In this document: piece by piece, positions 27,244 to 35,038 of the stretch
Layout of the letters: each line of letters opens with the position of its first letter
Numbering within the stretch: the stretch's first letter is position 1
Assembly: GCF_036090055.1 (NCBI RefSeq)
Contig: NZ_CP107970.1
Location: 5,601,001-5,665,000 of the forward strand
From: Nocardioides sp. NBC_00368
GTDB lineage: Bacteria > Actinomycetota > Actinomycetes > Propionibacteriales > Nocardioidaceae
Direction of reading: 5' to 3'
DNA length: 64,000 nt
Notes under the pieces: model-generated
The model's database searches: none
What the model saw: only the letters and a program-made list of their open reading frames with translations
Told to the model about the DNA's origin: nothing
Position numbers and translations under genes: made by a program

Positions 27244-28197
27244 ATGAGCGTGACCGGCACTCTCACCGTTTCGTCCGGGTCCTCCGGGTCGCCCGGCGAC
27301 ATGGAGACCTTCTCCGACGAGGTCTCTCGGGCCTACTTCCCGCATGCCCTGACCATGCGCGGCCGTCCAGCTCGTCCTGCCGAGCTGCGTGCCGTCGACC
27401 TCGGCCCGGTCCGGCTCACCCGGATCGGCTGGGGCGCCGAGGTGTCGGTCGAGTCCGACCATCCGGGGGCCTGGGCGGTCAACGTCCCGCGCAGCGGTGT
27501 CCTCGAGGCCAACGTCGGTGGCGCCCACGTGCTCTCCCTCGACGGTCAGGCGACCGTGTGTCCTCCGGACCGGCCGACCAAGATGACGCGCTGGTCGGCC
27601 GACTGCTCGATCGTCGGGATGCGGGTCGAGCGCGACTACCTGGTCGAGGAGGTCGCCGCACTGGTCGGCCTGCACACCGACCGGCTGCCCGCCCAGCTCG
27701 ACCTGCGCGCCGACGGCGCCCGTGCCTGGATCGGCCTGCTGGGCTCACTCGGCACCGAGGCGATGCGCAACCCGGCATTGGTGGGCGACGAGCGCGTACG
27801 TCACCGGCTGGCCGGGACGCTCACCGCGGCCTTCGTCGCGGCCTGCTTCCCCGAGGAGCCCGCCGTCGGCTCCGTCCAGCCCCGCATCGTCTCCCGGGTC
27901 GTGGAGGCCATGGAGGCCGACCCGGCCAGGGAGTGGACCGTCTCCGACCTGGCCCGCGAGGCCGACGTCGGCATCCGCCGGCTCCAGCAGGGCTTCCAGC
28001 GCTACCTCGGCCGCACCCCGACCCAGCGGCTGCAGGAGATCCGCCTCGAACGCGTCCACGCCGATCTCATCGCCAGCCGCGGCGACACCGTCGCCGAGGT
28101 CGCCTACCGCTGGGGCTTCACCCACCTCGGCCGCTTCGCCGCCGCCTACCGGCAGGCCTACGGCGTCGCCCCGTCACAGACGCTGCGCTGCCGCTGA
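27244..28197 (+). CDS. AraC-family activator (AraC-binding-like sensor plus HTH_18)
   Basis: A 317-residue regulator. Residues about 20-190 form the cupin-like 'AraC-binding-like' sensor (VNVPRSGVLEANVGG; CPPDRPTKMTRWSADC). Residues about 215-317 are two HTHs (WTVSDLAREADVGIRRLQQGFQRYLG and VAEVAYRWGFTHLGRFAAAYRQAYG). The ATG follows AGGGGGTGG. It is divergent from the flavin reductase/hydroxylase operon and is therefore its likely activator, as PheR-type AraC proteins are for rhodococcal phenol hydroxylases. Ends in front of a perfect palindrome. Confidence 0.88.
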   Translation: MSVTGTLTVSSGSSGSPGDMETFSDEVSRAYFPHALTMRGRPARPAELRAVDLGPVRLTRIGWGAEVSVESDHPGAWAVNVPRSGVLEANVGGAHVLSLDGQATVCPPDRPTKMTRWSADCSIVGMRVERDYLVEEVAALVGLHTDRLPAQLDLRADGARAWIGLLGSLGTEAMRNPALVGDERVRHRLAGTLTAAFVAACFPEEPAVGSVQPRIVSRVVEAMEADPAREWTVSDLAREADVGIRRLQQGFQRYLGRTPTQRLQEIRLERVHADLIASRGDTVAEVAYRWGFTHLGRFAAAYRQAYGVAPSQTLRCR

Positions 28198-28205
28198 CCC
28201 CGTCT

Positions 28206-28239
28206 GCCGAGTCGGCTCGTCATGACGAGCCGACTCGGC
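28206..28239. terminator. perfect 34-base palindrome between convergent genes
   Basis: GCCGAGTCGGCTCGTCA and its exact reverse complement lie back to back, nine bases after the AraC-family stop and 20 bases from the convergent IF-1 stop. It is a bidirectional hairpin terminator candidate. Its arms begin GCCGAGTCGG, which is also the start of the outermost unit of the repeat cluster at 30252-30356. Confidence 0.65.
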
Positions 28240-28259
28240 GTGATCTCACAGTCTGCGGC

Positions 28260-28475
28260 TCACCTTCGGTAGCGGTAGGTGATCCGGCCTCGGTCGAGGT
28301 CGTAGGGCGTGAGCTCGACCTGAACTCGGTCGCCCAGCTCGATCCGGATGTAGTGTTTCCGGAGCTTCCCGCCCAGGTGCGCGAGGATCTCGTGGCCGTT
28401 CTCCAGCTCGACCCGGAAGGTCGCGGAGCGCAGACACTCCGTCACAGACCCTTCGATCCTGATCCCGCGGCTCAT
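28260..28475 (-). CDS. infA: translation initiation factor IF-1 (stand-alone paralogue)
   Basis: A 71-residue S1/OB-fold protein: MSRGIRIEGSVTECLRSATF, ENGHEILAHLGGKLRKHYIRI, GDRVQVELTPYDL and RGRITYRYR all match IF-1. The ATG at 28475 overlaps the TGA of the acetyltransferase gene; a GTG two codons upstream is an alternative. The canonical infA sits with rpmJ/rpsM in actinobacteria; here it sits behind an acetyltransferase with a leader, so I take it for a second copy. Compared with housekeeping IF-1 it begins MSRGIRIEGSVTE rather than the usual KKDGVIEVEG-type start. Function as a stress or antibiotic-tolerant variant is inference. Confidence 0.88.
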   Translation of the reverse strand: MSRGIRIEGSVTECLRSATFRVELENGHEILAHLGGKLRKHYIRIELGDRVQVELTPYDLDRGRITYRYRR

Positions 28476-29155
28476 CGGCACACCAGCTCGACGAGCCCGC
28501 CCCTGCGCATGGCCTCGAATCGTGAAGCCAGGCCGAGCGCCGGGTTGTTGCCCTCGTCGACCTCGGCGATCGCCGAGTCGACACCGCGCCGATACAGCGC
28601 GTCGAGCGCGAAGGCGATCAGTGCAGTGCCGACCCCGCGACGCCGCTCGGACCGAAGCACGGCCACCAGACCGATGCGCGGCTGTCGGTCGCGACCGGTC
28701 ACCCGGACGAGGCCCACATCCTGTCCGTTCCGCGTCGCCACCGCATAGTGGGAGGCGTCGAGGGATGTGCGCGGGTCGACGAGCTCGGTGGGCATTCGGT
28801 GCCAGCCGAGCTCGGCGTCCACCTCGTCGCGAACGCGGTCGTACAACGTCGTGAGCCGGTCCGGATCAGTCGCGCCGAACGGCTCGACGGTCACCCCGGA
28901 CGGCGGAGATGGTTGCGGGGTGATGACGAAGACGGCTTCGCGACGATGTTCCGCGAAGCCCACGGACTCCCAGAGCGAGAGCCCATCGGCGTCCTCTTCG
29001 TCGACCAGGGTGAACGCAGGGCGCGGCAACCTGGACACGGCTTCGCGTGCGGTCGTGACGAATACGTCCGAGGCCCAGGCGTCGATGCTCAGGTAGGTGC
29101 GACCGTCGGGTCGTCGGGTGACGTCGGCCGGCACCGACGCAGACGTTTGTTCCAT
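28472..29155 (-). CDS. GNAT-family acetyltransferase, two-domain
   Basis: A 227-residue protein. The C-terminal half (about 85-227) is a complete GNAT domain with the acetyl-CoA loop LRSERRRGVGTALIAFALD and a VDEGNNPALGLASRFEAM end. The N-terminal half ends DGLSLWESVGFAEHRREAVFVI, which looks like the last strand-helix of a second, decayed GNAT domain. The ATG has GAAAGG eight bases upstream. It is preceded by a leader region with an 18-codon reading frame and a hairpin, and its stop overlaps the IF-1 gene. Substrate unknown; acetylation of an antibiotic or ribosomal factor would fit the partner. Confidence 0.82.
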   Translation of the reverse strand: MEQTSASVPADVTRRPDGRTYLSIDAWASDVFVTTAREAVSRLPRPAFTLVDEEDADGLSLWESVGFAEHRREAVFVITPQPSPPSGVTVEPFGATDPDRLTTLYDRVRDEVDAELGWHRMPTELVDPRTSLDASHYAVATRNGQDVGLVRVTGRDRQPRIGLVAVLRSERRRGVGTALIAFALDALYRRGVDSAIAEVDEGNNPALGLASRFEAMRRGGLVELVCR

Positions 29156-29170
29156 AGGAATGCCTTTCGG

Positions 29171-29185
29171 GAGTGCTGGGCACTC
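29171..29185 (-). promoter_or_regulatory. hairpin between leader peptide and acetyltransferase start
   Basis: GAGTGC (29171-29176) and GCACTC (29180-29185) form a 6-bp stem with a 3-base loop close to the acetyltransferase ribosome site. Translation of, or stalling on, the leader frame could change this structure. A further short hairpin, CCACC-TTC-GGTGG, lies at 29280-29292 before the leader and may end the LysR transcript. Confidence 0.4.
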
Positions 29186-29200
29186 GCGACGGCTCCTAGG

Positions 29201-29254
29201 TCAGCCGATCTCCCGTGGCTCGGAGGGGAGCACCCACGCGTTGACTGCGTACAC
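29201..29254 (-). CDS. 17-residue leader peptide upstream of the acetyltransferase
   Basis: A GTG at 29254 follows AAGGAGGTG, the best ribosome site in this region, and opens an 18-codon frame (17 residues plus TGA) reading VYAVNAWVLPSEPREIG. It ends 45 bases before the acetyltransferase ATG. Between them sits the hairpin GAGTGC-TGG-GCACTC (29171-29185). The strength of the site on so short a frame argues for a regulatory leader, as used by ribosome-targeting-antibiotic resistance genes. Confidence 0.55.
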   Translation of the reverse strand: MYAVNAWVLPSEPREIG

Positions 29255-29312
29255 GGGTCTCACCTCCTTGGATCATCTGCCACCTTCGGTGGGGGAGACT
29301 ACCCCATGCCGG

Positions 29313-30209
29313 TCAGTCGGCGCCGAGGCCGGCCAGGATGGTCAGCGCGCGGGTGAGCAGTGGGCTCCCGTCCCCGGCTCGGGTGGCGGCGACGAGCTCG
29401 ACGCCGGGAGTTCCCGAGAGCGGGACGTAGACGACGCCCGGGACGGCCAGGGCTGCGGTCGGCTCGGGCACGATCGCGACGCCGAGGCCGGCTGCCACGA
29501 AGGTGACCAGGGTGGAGGTCTCGGCGACCTCGTGGGTGATGTGGGTGCTGATCCCGGCTTCGTCGAAGAGGTGCTCGATCATCGCGTTCATCGCCGAGCG
29601 GCCGCCGCCGGCGTGGATGACGAGGCCTTCGCCGTCGAGGTCGGGGATGCGTACGCGACGACGGGCGGCGAAACGGTGGTCCTTCGGCATCGCCACCAGC
29701 AGGCTCTCCTGGCGCACATGGGTGATCGAGAGGCCGGTGCCGGGGGAGGGACTCGTGGGCAGGGGACGGAGCAGACCGAGGTCGAGGGTGCCGTCGGTGA
29801 GCGCCGCGGCCTGGTCCGGCGAGAGCATCTCGCCCCGGAACCCGAACTCCACCTCGGGCAGCTCCGCGCGCAGGGTGCGCGCGAGGGCAGGGAGCAGCGA
29901 GTACGTCGCCGATCCGACGCACCCGATCAGCAGCCGCCCGCGCCGACCGGAGGCGATGCTGGCGGCCTCGTGCGCGGCGGCGTCGACGGCGCCGAGGATC
30001 TCCCGCGCCCGTTCCAGGTACGCAGCCCCTGCCGGTGTCAGGTCGACCCGTCTCGTCGTCCTGGTGAGCAGGGTCAGCCCCAGCTCGGCCTCGAGCTGGC
30101 GGATCTGCTGCGACAGCGGCGGCTGCGCCATGTGGAGCCGCTCGGCCGCCCGTCCGAAGTGGCGCTCCTCGGCGACCGCGACGAAGTAGCGAAGATGGCG
30201 CAGCTCCAT
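29313..30209 (-). CDS. LysR-type regulator (CatR/BenM-like)
   Basis: A 298-residue LTTR: HTH at residues 1-60 (MELRHLRYFVAVAEERHFGRAAERLHM; TRTTRRVDLTPAG), effector domain beyond. The N-terminus is strikingly like that of the LysR at 5891-6802, suggesting a paralogue with a related aromatic effector. The nearest catabolic genes are the HpaB/PheA1-like operon, which has its own AraC protein, so its targets are unclear. It is followed on the same strand by the leader/acetyltransferase region and preceded by the repeat cluster. Confidence 0.87.
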   Translation of the reverse strand: MELRHLRYFVAVAEERHFGRAAERLHMAQPPLSQQIRQLEAELGLTLLTRTTRRVDLTPAGAAYLERAREILGAVDAAAHEAASIASGRRGRLLIGCVGSATYSLLPALARTLRAELPEVEFGFRGEMLSPDQAAALTDGTLDLGLLRPLPTSPSPGTGLSITHVRQESLLVAMPKDHRFAARRRVRIPDLDGEGLVIHAGGGRSAMNAMIEHLFDEAGISTHITHEVAETSTLVTFVAAGLGVAIVPEPTAALAVPGVVYVPLSGTPGVELVAATRAGDGSPLLTRALTILAGLGAD

Positions 30210-30251
30210 GAACTCATACTCGCAGAGTCTCAGTCCGCCGGTAAGGCCCGC

Positions 30252-30356
30252 GCCGAGACATCAGTTCTGGCGCGCCGAGAAGGTAGTTGTGGGCGACGAA
30301 ACGCCAGTTTCGTCGCCCACAACTACCTTCTCGGCTGCCACTTCAACCGACTCGGC
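30252..30356. repeat. palindromic cluster of four 21-bp-type repeat units
   Basis: Reading left to right: unit 30252-30272 (GCCGAGACATCAGTTCTGGC+G), then a 29-base arm 30274-30302, a 4-base loop GCCA, the exact inverse arm 30307-30335, and an inverted outer unit 30336-30356. The 29-bp stem is perfect. The inner arm starts GCCGAGAAGGTAGTTGTGGG. All units share GCCGAG and a TTnTGGC core with the repeats in benCD. It lies between the LysR and YceI genes and also could end the latter's transcript. Confidence 0.88.
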
Positions 30357-30360
30357 GGGC

Positions 30361-31179
30361 TCAGGCTGGGAGCGAGTCGCCCTGGACGGCCTGGATGTCC
30401 AGCTCCACCTTGAGGGTCGTACCGATGGCGGCGACGCCGGCGGCGACGGCCTGGTTGTAGTTCATCGCGAAGTCCTCGCGCCGCAGCTGGGCGGTCGCAC
30501 GGAAGGCGGCTCGGGTGCCGCCCCAGGCGTCCGGGCCGGTGCCGAGGTAGGCGACGTCGAGGTCGACGGGGCGGGTCTGGCCGTGCATCGCGAGGTCACC
30601 GTGGACGGTCCAGCGGTCCGCCCCGGCGGGGGTGAGGCCGGTGGAGCGGTAGACGATCTCGGGGAATGCGTCGACGTCGAGGAAGTCGTCGCTGCGGAGG
30701 TGGTCGTCGCGCATCCGGTTGCCGGTGTCGATCGAGGCGGCGCGGATGACCGCTTCGACGCGCGACTTCTCGAGGTGGTCGGGAGCGATCTCGACGACCC
30801 CGGAGAAGTCGGTCAAGCGGCCGCGCACGCTGGAGATGCCGAGGTGCTGGGCAACCGCGCCGACGGTGGAGTGGGCGGGATCGATGGTCCACGGGCCGGG
30901 AGGCGGCAGCGAGGTGTCGCCCTGGCGGGTCAGCGTGACGGTCCCGAGGGAAGCGAGGCCGGAGCCGGTCACCAGCGCGGTCGCCGCGGTGGGAGACCAG
31001 CCGATGGCGGTGACGATCGCGACGTACGGCCCGGGGGCGAGGACGGTGTCGTCGGTGACGACACCGTCCTCGTCGGCCTCGGCGCGCAGCACCTGACCGC
31101 CGGCCGTGTCAGTGAGGGTGACGACCGCGTGCGCCACGGGCCAGCCGTCGCGGGTGCGGATCCGTGCGGTCAGTGCCAT
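30361..31179 (-). CDS. YceI-family protein with N-terminal carboxypeptidase-regulatory-like domain
   Basis: A 272-residue protein. Residues 1-90 form a beta-rich carboxypeptidase-regulatory-like module (GWPVAHAVVTLTDTAGGQVLRAEADEDGVV). Residues 95-272 are the YceI lipocalin-like barrel (WTIDPAHSTVGAVAQHLGISSVRGRLTDFSG; RDDHLRSDDFLDVDAFPEIVYRST), which binds isoprenoids or other lipids. No signal peptide, unlike periplasmic YceI proteins. It lies six bases after the MFS exporter gene whose C-terminus carries the same kind of repeats, so the pair are probably partners in one operon under the MarR gene. Confidence 0.88.
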   Translation of the reverse strand: MALTARIRTRDGWPVAHAVVTLTDTAGGQVLRAEADEDGVVTDDTVLAPGPYVAIVTAIGWSPTAATALVTGSGLASLGTVTLTRQGDTSLPPPGPWTIDPAHSTVGAVAQHLGISSVRGRLTDFSGVVEIAPDHLEKSRVEAVIRAASIDTGNRMRDDHLRSDDFLDVDAFPEIVYRSTGLTPAGADRWTVHGDLAMHGQTRPVDLDVAYLGTGPDAWGGTRAAFRATAQLRREDFAMNYNQAVAAGVAAIGTTLKVELDIQAVQGDSLPA

Positions 31180-31185
31180 CGCCGA

Positions 31186-33639
31186 TCAGTCCTCGGGGTG
31201 GGAGAGGACGATCTCGTGGCCGTCGACACCGTGGCCGGTGAGGCTCACCGCGCCGGCCGCCGGCGGATAGCTGGTCGCCAGGACCGTGTAGTCACCGCTG
31301 TCGAGATCGGCGAAGGCGTACGCCCCGTCCGGGCCGGTCGTCGCGGTCCCGGCGACGTTGCCGGCCGCGTCGACCAGCGTCACCCGGGCGTCGGCGAGGG
31401 GTCCGAAGGCCGCCTTGACGACGCCGGTCAGCCGGGCGCCGGTGACCATCTCCACCTCGATCCGGGTCACCCCGGTGGCTCCGATCTCGATCGGCACCGC
31501 GTGCGGGCGGTAGCCCTCGGCGTTGACCGCCACCGTGGCCGGTCCCGGGACCAGCTCGTCGATGAAGAAGGTGCCGTCCGCAACGGTGGTGCCGGTGGAG
31601 AGCAGGTCGCCGCGTACATCGGTCACGATCACCATCGCGTCCTTGATCGGCGCGCCGTCCTCGCCGCCGCGCACGATGCCCTTGAGGCCGGTGGTGCCGC
31701 TGAGCAGGAGGTCGTACGCCACCGGCTCACCGCCCACGACCACCGTGGAGGCCTGCGGCTGGAAGCCGTCGGCGGAGGCGATCAGGACGTAGGTCCCCGC
31801 GCCGGGTGCGTCCACCGCGTAGGAGCCGTCGGCGTGGGCGACCGAGCGACCGAGCTGGCGCCCGGAGAGCGAGATCAGCGTGACCGCGGCGTGCGGGATC
31901 GGGATGTTCCCGGAACCGCGGACGGACCCGTGCAGCGGGATCCCGGTGGAGACGGGCGTGGAGACGGGCGTGGAGGCGGGCGCCGCGTGCTGCTCCGGCA
32001 CCCCGGCTACGCCCTCCGCGACCGCGGCCGGCCCGTCGACCGAGGCAGCCTCCTCGGCGGCCTGGGCGAGCCCGCCCTTGGTCTTCAGCGGCACCTCCTT
32101 GATGAACACCACGAACAGCAGCGCGATCACGGCAGCGCCGGCGGCGACCAAGAAGATGTCGGCGATGCCGTGGCCGTACGCACTCTCCAGCACCGTCCGC
32201 AGCGGCTCGGGCACCTTGTCCATGTCCGGGATCTCTCCCGAGGTGCCCTGGGCGAGCGTGGCATAGCGCGGGCCGAGGTCCGCGAGACCGTCCGAGACGT
32301 AGTCGGTGACCCGGTGGGCCATCAGCGCGCCGAGCGCGGAGACGCCCATCGCGCCGCCGAGGCTGCGGAAGAAGGTGACCATGGAGCTCGCCGCACCGAG
32401 GTCGGCGGGGGCGACCTGGTTCTGGGTGGAGAGGACCAGGTTCTGCATCGTCATGCCGACACCGAGACCGAGGACGGCCATGAAGACGGCGACGTGCCAG
32501 TACTCGGTGTCGTAGCGGATCGTGCCGAGCAGGCCGAGGCCACCGACGATGAGGACGGCACCGACGACCAGCCAGGCCTTCCACCTCCCGGTGCGGGTGA
32601 TGACCTGACCGGAGATGGTCGAGGAGAGGAACAGTCCGGCGATCATCGGGATCGTCATCACGCCGGCCATCGTCGGCGACTCGCCGCGAGCCAGCTGGAA
32701 GTACTGGCTGAAGAAGATCGTGCCCGCGAACATCGCCACGCCGACGAAGAGCGAGGCGAGCGAGGAGAGCGTGATCGTGCGGTTCGCGAAGAGCCGCAGC
32801 GGGATGATCGGCTCCTTGGCCCGAGACTCGACGAGCACGAAGACCAGCAGGAGCAGCACGGAGCCGCCGACCATGGCCGCGGTCTCCCAGGAGGCCCAGT
32901 CGTACTTGTCGCCGGCGAAGGTGACCCAGATGAGCAGCAGGGAGACGCCGGCGGCCATGAAGAACGCGCCGGCCCAGTCGACCTTGACGCCCTCGCGCCT
33001 GATGACGGGCAGGTGCAGGGTCTTCTGCAGGACGATGAACGCGATGACCGCGAACGGGATGCCGACGTAGAAGCACCAGCGCCAGCCGAGCGAGTCGGCG
33101 TCGGTGATGACGCCGCCGATCAGCGGGCCGCCGACGGTGGCGACCGCGAAGACGGCGCCGAGGTAGCCCGAGTAGCGGCCACGCTCGCGCGGCGAGATCA
33201 TCGCCGCCATGATGATCTGGGCGAGGGCGGTCAGGCCGCCCATGCCGACGCCCTGGACGGCCCGCGCGGCGATCAGCTCGCCCGGGTTCTGAGCCAGGCC
33301 GGCGACGGCCGAGGCCGCCACGAACAGGACCAGCGCGATCTGCATGAGCAGCTTCTTGCTGAACAGGTCGGCCATCTTGCCCCACAGCGGGGTGGTGGCC
33401 GTCATGGTCAGCAGGGAGGCCGTGACCACCCAGGTGTAGGCGGACTGCCCGCCGCCGATGTCGGCGATGATCTCGGGCAGGGCGTTGGAGACGATCGTGG
33501 AGGAGATCATCGCCACGAACATGCCGAGCAGCAGGCCCGAGAGCGCCTCCATGATCTCGCGGTGAGACATGTGGAAGCCGTCGCCGGCCGCGCCTCCCGG
33601 CGGACCGGCGTGAGTCCGTTCGGCTGTCGTCGTTGCCAT
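31186..33639 (-). CDS. DHA2-type MFS drug exporter fused to carboxypeptidase-regulatory repeats
   Basis: An 817-residue protein. Residues about 25-530 are a 14-helix EmrB/QacA-type exporter (motif C-like AVQGVGMGGLTALAQ, GYLGAVFAVATVGGPLIGG). After an Ala/Pro/Ser linker (about 545-570) come three beta-sandwich repeats of the carboxypeptidase-regulatory type, each with an ADGSYAV, ADGTFFI or PDGAYAF signature. The extra domains are rare on transporters and probably sit on one face of the membrane as binding modules. The gene follows a MarR regulator by 22 bases and precedes a YceI gene, suggesting inducible export of a hydrophobic compound. Start ATG with AGAAGGGAAG upstream. Confidence 0.9.
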   Translation of the reverse strand: MATTTAERTHAGPPGGAAGDGFHMSHREIMEALSGLLLGMFVAMISSTIVSNALPEIIADIGGGQSAYTWVVTASLLTMTATTPLWGKMADLFSKKLLMQIALVLFVAASAVAGLAQNPGELIAARAVQGVGMGGLTALAQIIMAAMISPRERGRYSGYLGAVFAVATVGGPLIGGVITDADSLGWRWCFYVGIPFAVIAFIVLQKTLHLPVIRREGVKVDWAGAFFMAAGVSLLLIWVTFAGDKYDWASWETAAMVGGSVLLLLVFVLVESRAKEPIIPLRLFANRTITLSSLASLFVGVAMFAGTIFFSQYFQLARGESPTMAGVMTIPMIAGLFLSSTISGQVITRTGRWKAWLVVGAVLIVGGLGLLGTIRYDTEYWHVAVFMAVLGLGVGMTMQNLVLSTQNQVAPADLGAASSMVTFFRSLGGAMGVSALGALMAHRVTDYVSDGLADLGPRYATLAQGTSGEIPDMDKVPEPLRTVLESAYGHGIADIFLVAAGAAVIALLFVVFIKEVPLKTKGGLAQAAEEAASVDGPAAVAEGVAGVPEQHAAPASTPVSTPVSTGIPLHGSVRGSGNIPIPHAAVTLISLSGRQLGRSVAHADGSYAVDAPGAGTYVLIASADGFQPQASTVVVGGEPVAYDLLLSGTTGLKGIVRGGEDGAPIKDAMVIVTDVRGDLLSTGTTVADGTFFIDELVPGPATVAVNAEGYRPHAVPIEIGATGVTRIEVEMVTGARLTGVVKAAFGPLADARVTLVDAAGNVAGTATTGPDGAYAFADLDSGDYTVLATSYPPAAGAVSLTGHGVDGHEIVLSHPED

Positions 33640-33661
33640 GGACTTCCCTTCTGTAGTGAGC

Positions 33662-34138
33662 TCAGCGGGGTTGAGCGAAGCGTTCGTTGCGTACGTGGGT
33701 GAGGGGGTGGGCCGGGCAGGCGAGGCTGTCGTGCAGCTTGGCCATCAGCCGGATCAGCTCGTGCACCTCGTCGTCGTCCCAGTCGCTGAGCCGCCCGGCG
33801 AGCAGCTCGGTGATGTGGTCGGCGAAGCCGGCGAGCAGGTCGCGTCCGGAGTCGGTGAGACGCAGCAGGCGCGAGCGTCCGTCGGCCGGGTTGGGGGAGC
33901 GTTCGAGCCAGCCCTGGTCGGCGAGGTACGACACGTGGCGGCTGGTCACCGAGATGTCGATGGCGAGCAGATCGGTGAGCTCGCTGATCGTCATCTCGCC
34001 GTGCCGGCTCAGCAGACCCAGCACGCCCGCGGACCCGGCCGGCAGGTCGGGCGGGAGGTTGCGGGCCAGGCTCTTCTTGACGGCCCCGACCTCGCTGAGT
34101 CGATGCATCAGGTCGCGGTAGGTCGCCTGCTCCATCAT
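33662..34138 (-). CDS. MarR-family regulator of the efflux operon
   Basis: A 158-residue winged-helix protein. The HTH is ISELTDLLAIDISVTSRHVSYL and the wing NPADGRSRLLRLTDSGRDLL. Two adjacent ATG codons (34138, 34135) follow AGAGGGG. It is the first gene of a three-gene unit with the MFS exporter and YceI protein and is presumably autoregulatory through the palindrome just upstream. Typical MarR repressors of this layout release DNA on binding a phenolic or drug ligand. Confidence 0.87.
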   Translation of the reverse strand: MMEQATYRDLMHRLSEVGAVKKSLARNLPPDLPAGSAGVLGLLSRHGEMTISELTDLLAIDISVTSRHVSYLADQGWLERSPNPADGRSRLLRLTDSGRDLLAGFADHITELLAGRLSDWDDDEVHELIRLMAKLHDSLACPAHPLTHVRNERFAQPR

Positions 34139-34151
34139 CGCCCCTCTGATT

Positions 34152-34168
34152 GGTTGACTTTTACAACC
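34152..34168. promoter_or_regulatory. MarR operator candidate
   Basis: GGTTG (34152-34156) and CAACC (34164-34168) flank a 7-base AT-rich centre, 13 bases upstream of the MarR-family start. The position before an autoregulated marR gene is the main support. Confidence 0.5.
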
Positions 34169-34231
34169 TTATGGAGGATAGGGGAACGATGCAAATTGCC
34201 ACGCCGGACGAGGACGTGGTCGAACGAGCGA

Positions 34232-34987
34232 TCAGGCGACGGTGCCGCGGGCGGCCCAGGCCGTCGCGGTCACGGTGATCGGGCCGTTCCCGAGCCGGCG
34301 CCGGGCGACCTCCTCGAGGGCCGTACGGCCGGCGTCGTCGAGGGACGCCACGTAGTCACCCGCCGGGCCGACGCCGAGGGTGTAGGGATCCCACCAGTCC
34401 TCGAAGGTCGGGTGAGTCACGCGGATGACCAGGCCGCTGGGCTCGACCTTGCGAAGGCCCAGCTTCTTGAACAGCTTCTCGAGGTCACCGAGCCGGGAAC
34501 CGGCGAGAAGGGCCTCGTCCTCGGCCTCCGGATCGATCTCGTGCACGCACGCCCAGAACGGCGCGACAGCACCGGTGTCGCCGTCCCAGACGCACGCGGC
34601 GACGGTGCCGCCGGGACGGGTGACCCGGATCATCTCCTTGATCCCCGCCTCCGGGTCGGTCATGAAGTGCACGACCAGCTGTGCCAGCGAGACGTCGAAC
34701 CAGTTGTCGGCGAAGGGAAGCGCCTCGGCCACGCCGGTGTGCACGTCCACCCTGGCCAGCTGCCGTGCGACCGCCTCGATGAAGGGCGGTGAGGGGTCGA
34801 CGGCAGCGACCAGGTGGGCCTCGGTGAGCGTCACCAGGTGCCGGGTGAGCGTGCCCGGCCCGCAGCCGACGTCGAGCACGCGCTGACCCATGCTGACCCG
34901 GGCGAAGTCGGCGAAGTGGGGTGCAAGGGGTTCGGCGTAGCGCCCCATGAAGCGGGCATACCTCTCAGCGGCGACGTCGAAGCCCAT
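34232..34987 (-). CDS. class I SAM-dependent methyltransferase
   Basis: A 251-residue methyltransferase. Motif I is VLDVGCGPGTLTRHL, followed by AVDPSPPFIEAV, a post-I LPFADNWFDVSLAQLVVHFM and VTRPGGTVAACVWDGDTG, in the order of the Methyltransf_11/25 group. The acceptor is not evident; proteins of this type methylate small molecules. It is a single gene on the minus strand between the MarR promoter and the gnd gene. Confidence 0.86.
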   Translation of the reverse strand: MGFDVAAERYARFMGRYAEPLAPHFADFARVSMGQRVLDVGCGPGTLTRHLVTLTEAHLVAAVDPSPPFIEAVARQLARVDVHTGVAEALPFADNWFDVSLAQLVVHFMTDPEAGIKEMIRVTRPGGTVAACVWDGDTGAVAPFWACVHEIDPEAEDEALLAGSRLGDLEKLFKKLGLRKVEPSGLVIRVTHPTFEDWWDPYTLGVGPAGDYVASLDDAGRTALEEVARRRLGNGPITVTATAWAARGTVA

Positions 34988-35038
34988 GCTTCAGGCTAGG
35001 ACCGCCGCTCGCCACGCCGACAGACCCAAGTTCGGTAT

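Noticed and set aside
30208..33702. Very long plus-strand frame (1164 codons) opposite the exporter and YceI genes
   Set aside because: It is the antisense shadow of high-GC coding genes: no ribosome site, Asp/Gly/Arg/His-rich composition without any fold or motif, and it runs through two real genes and their junction.
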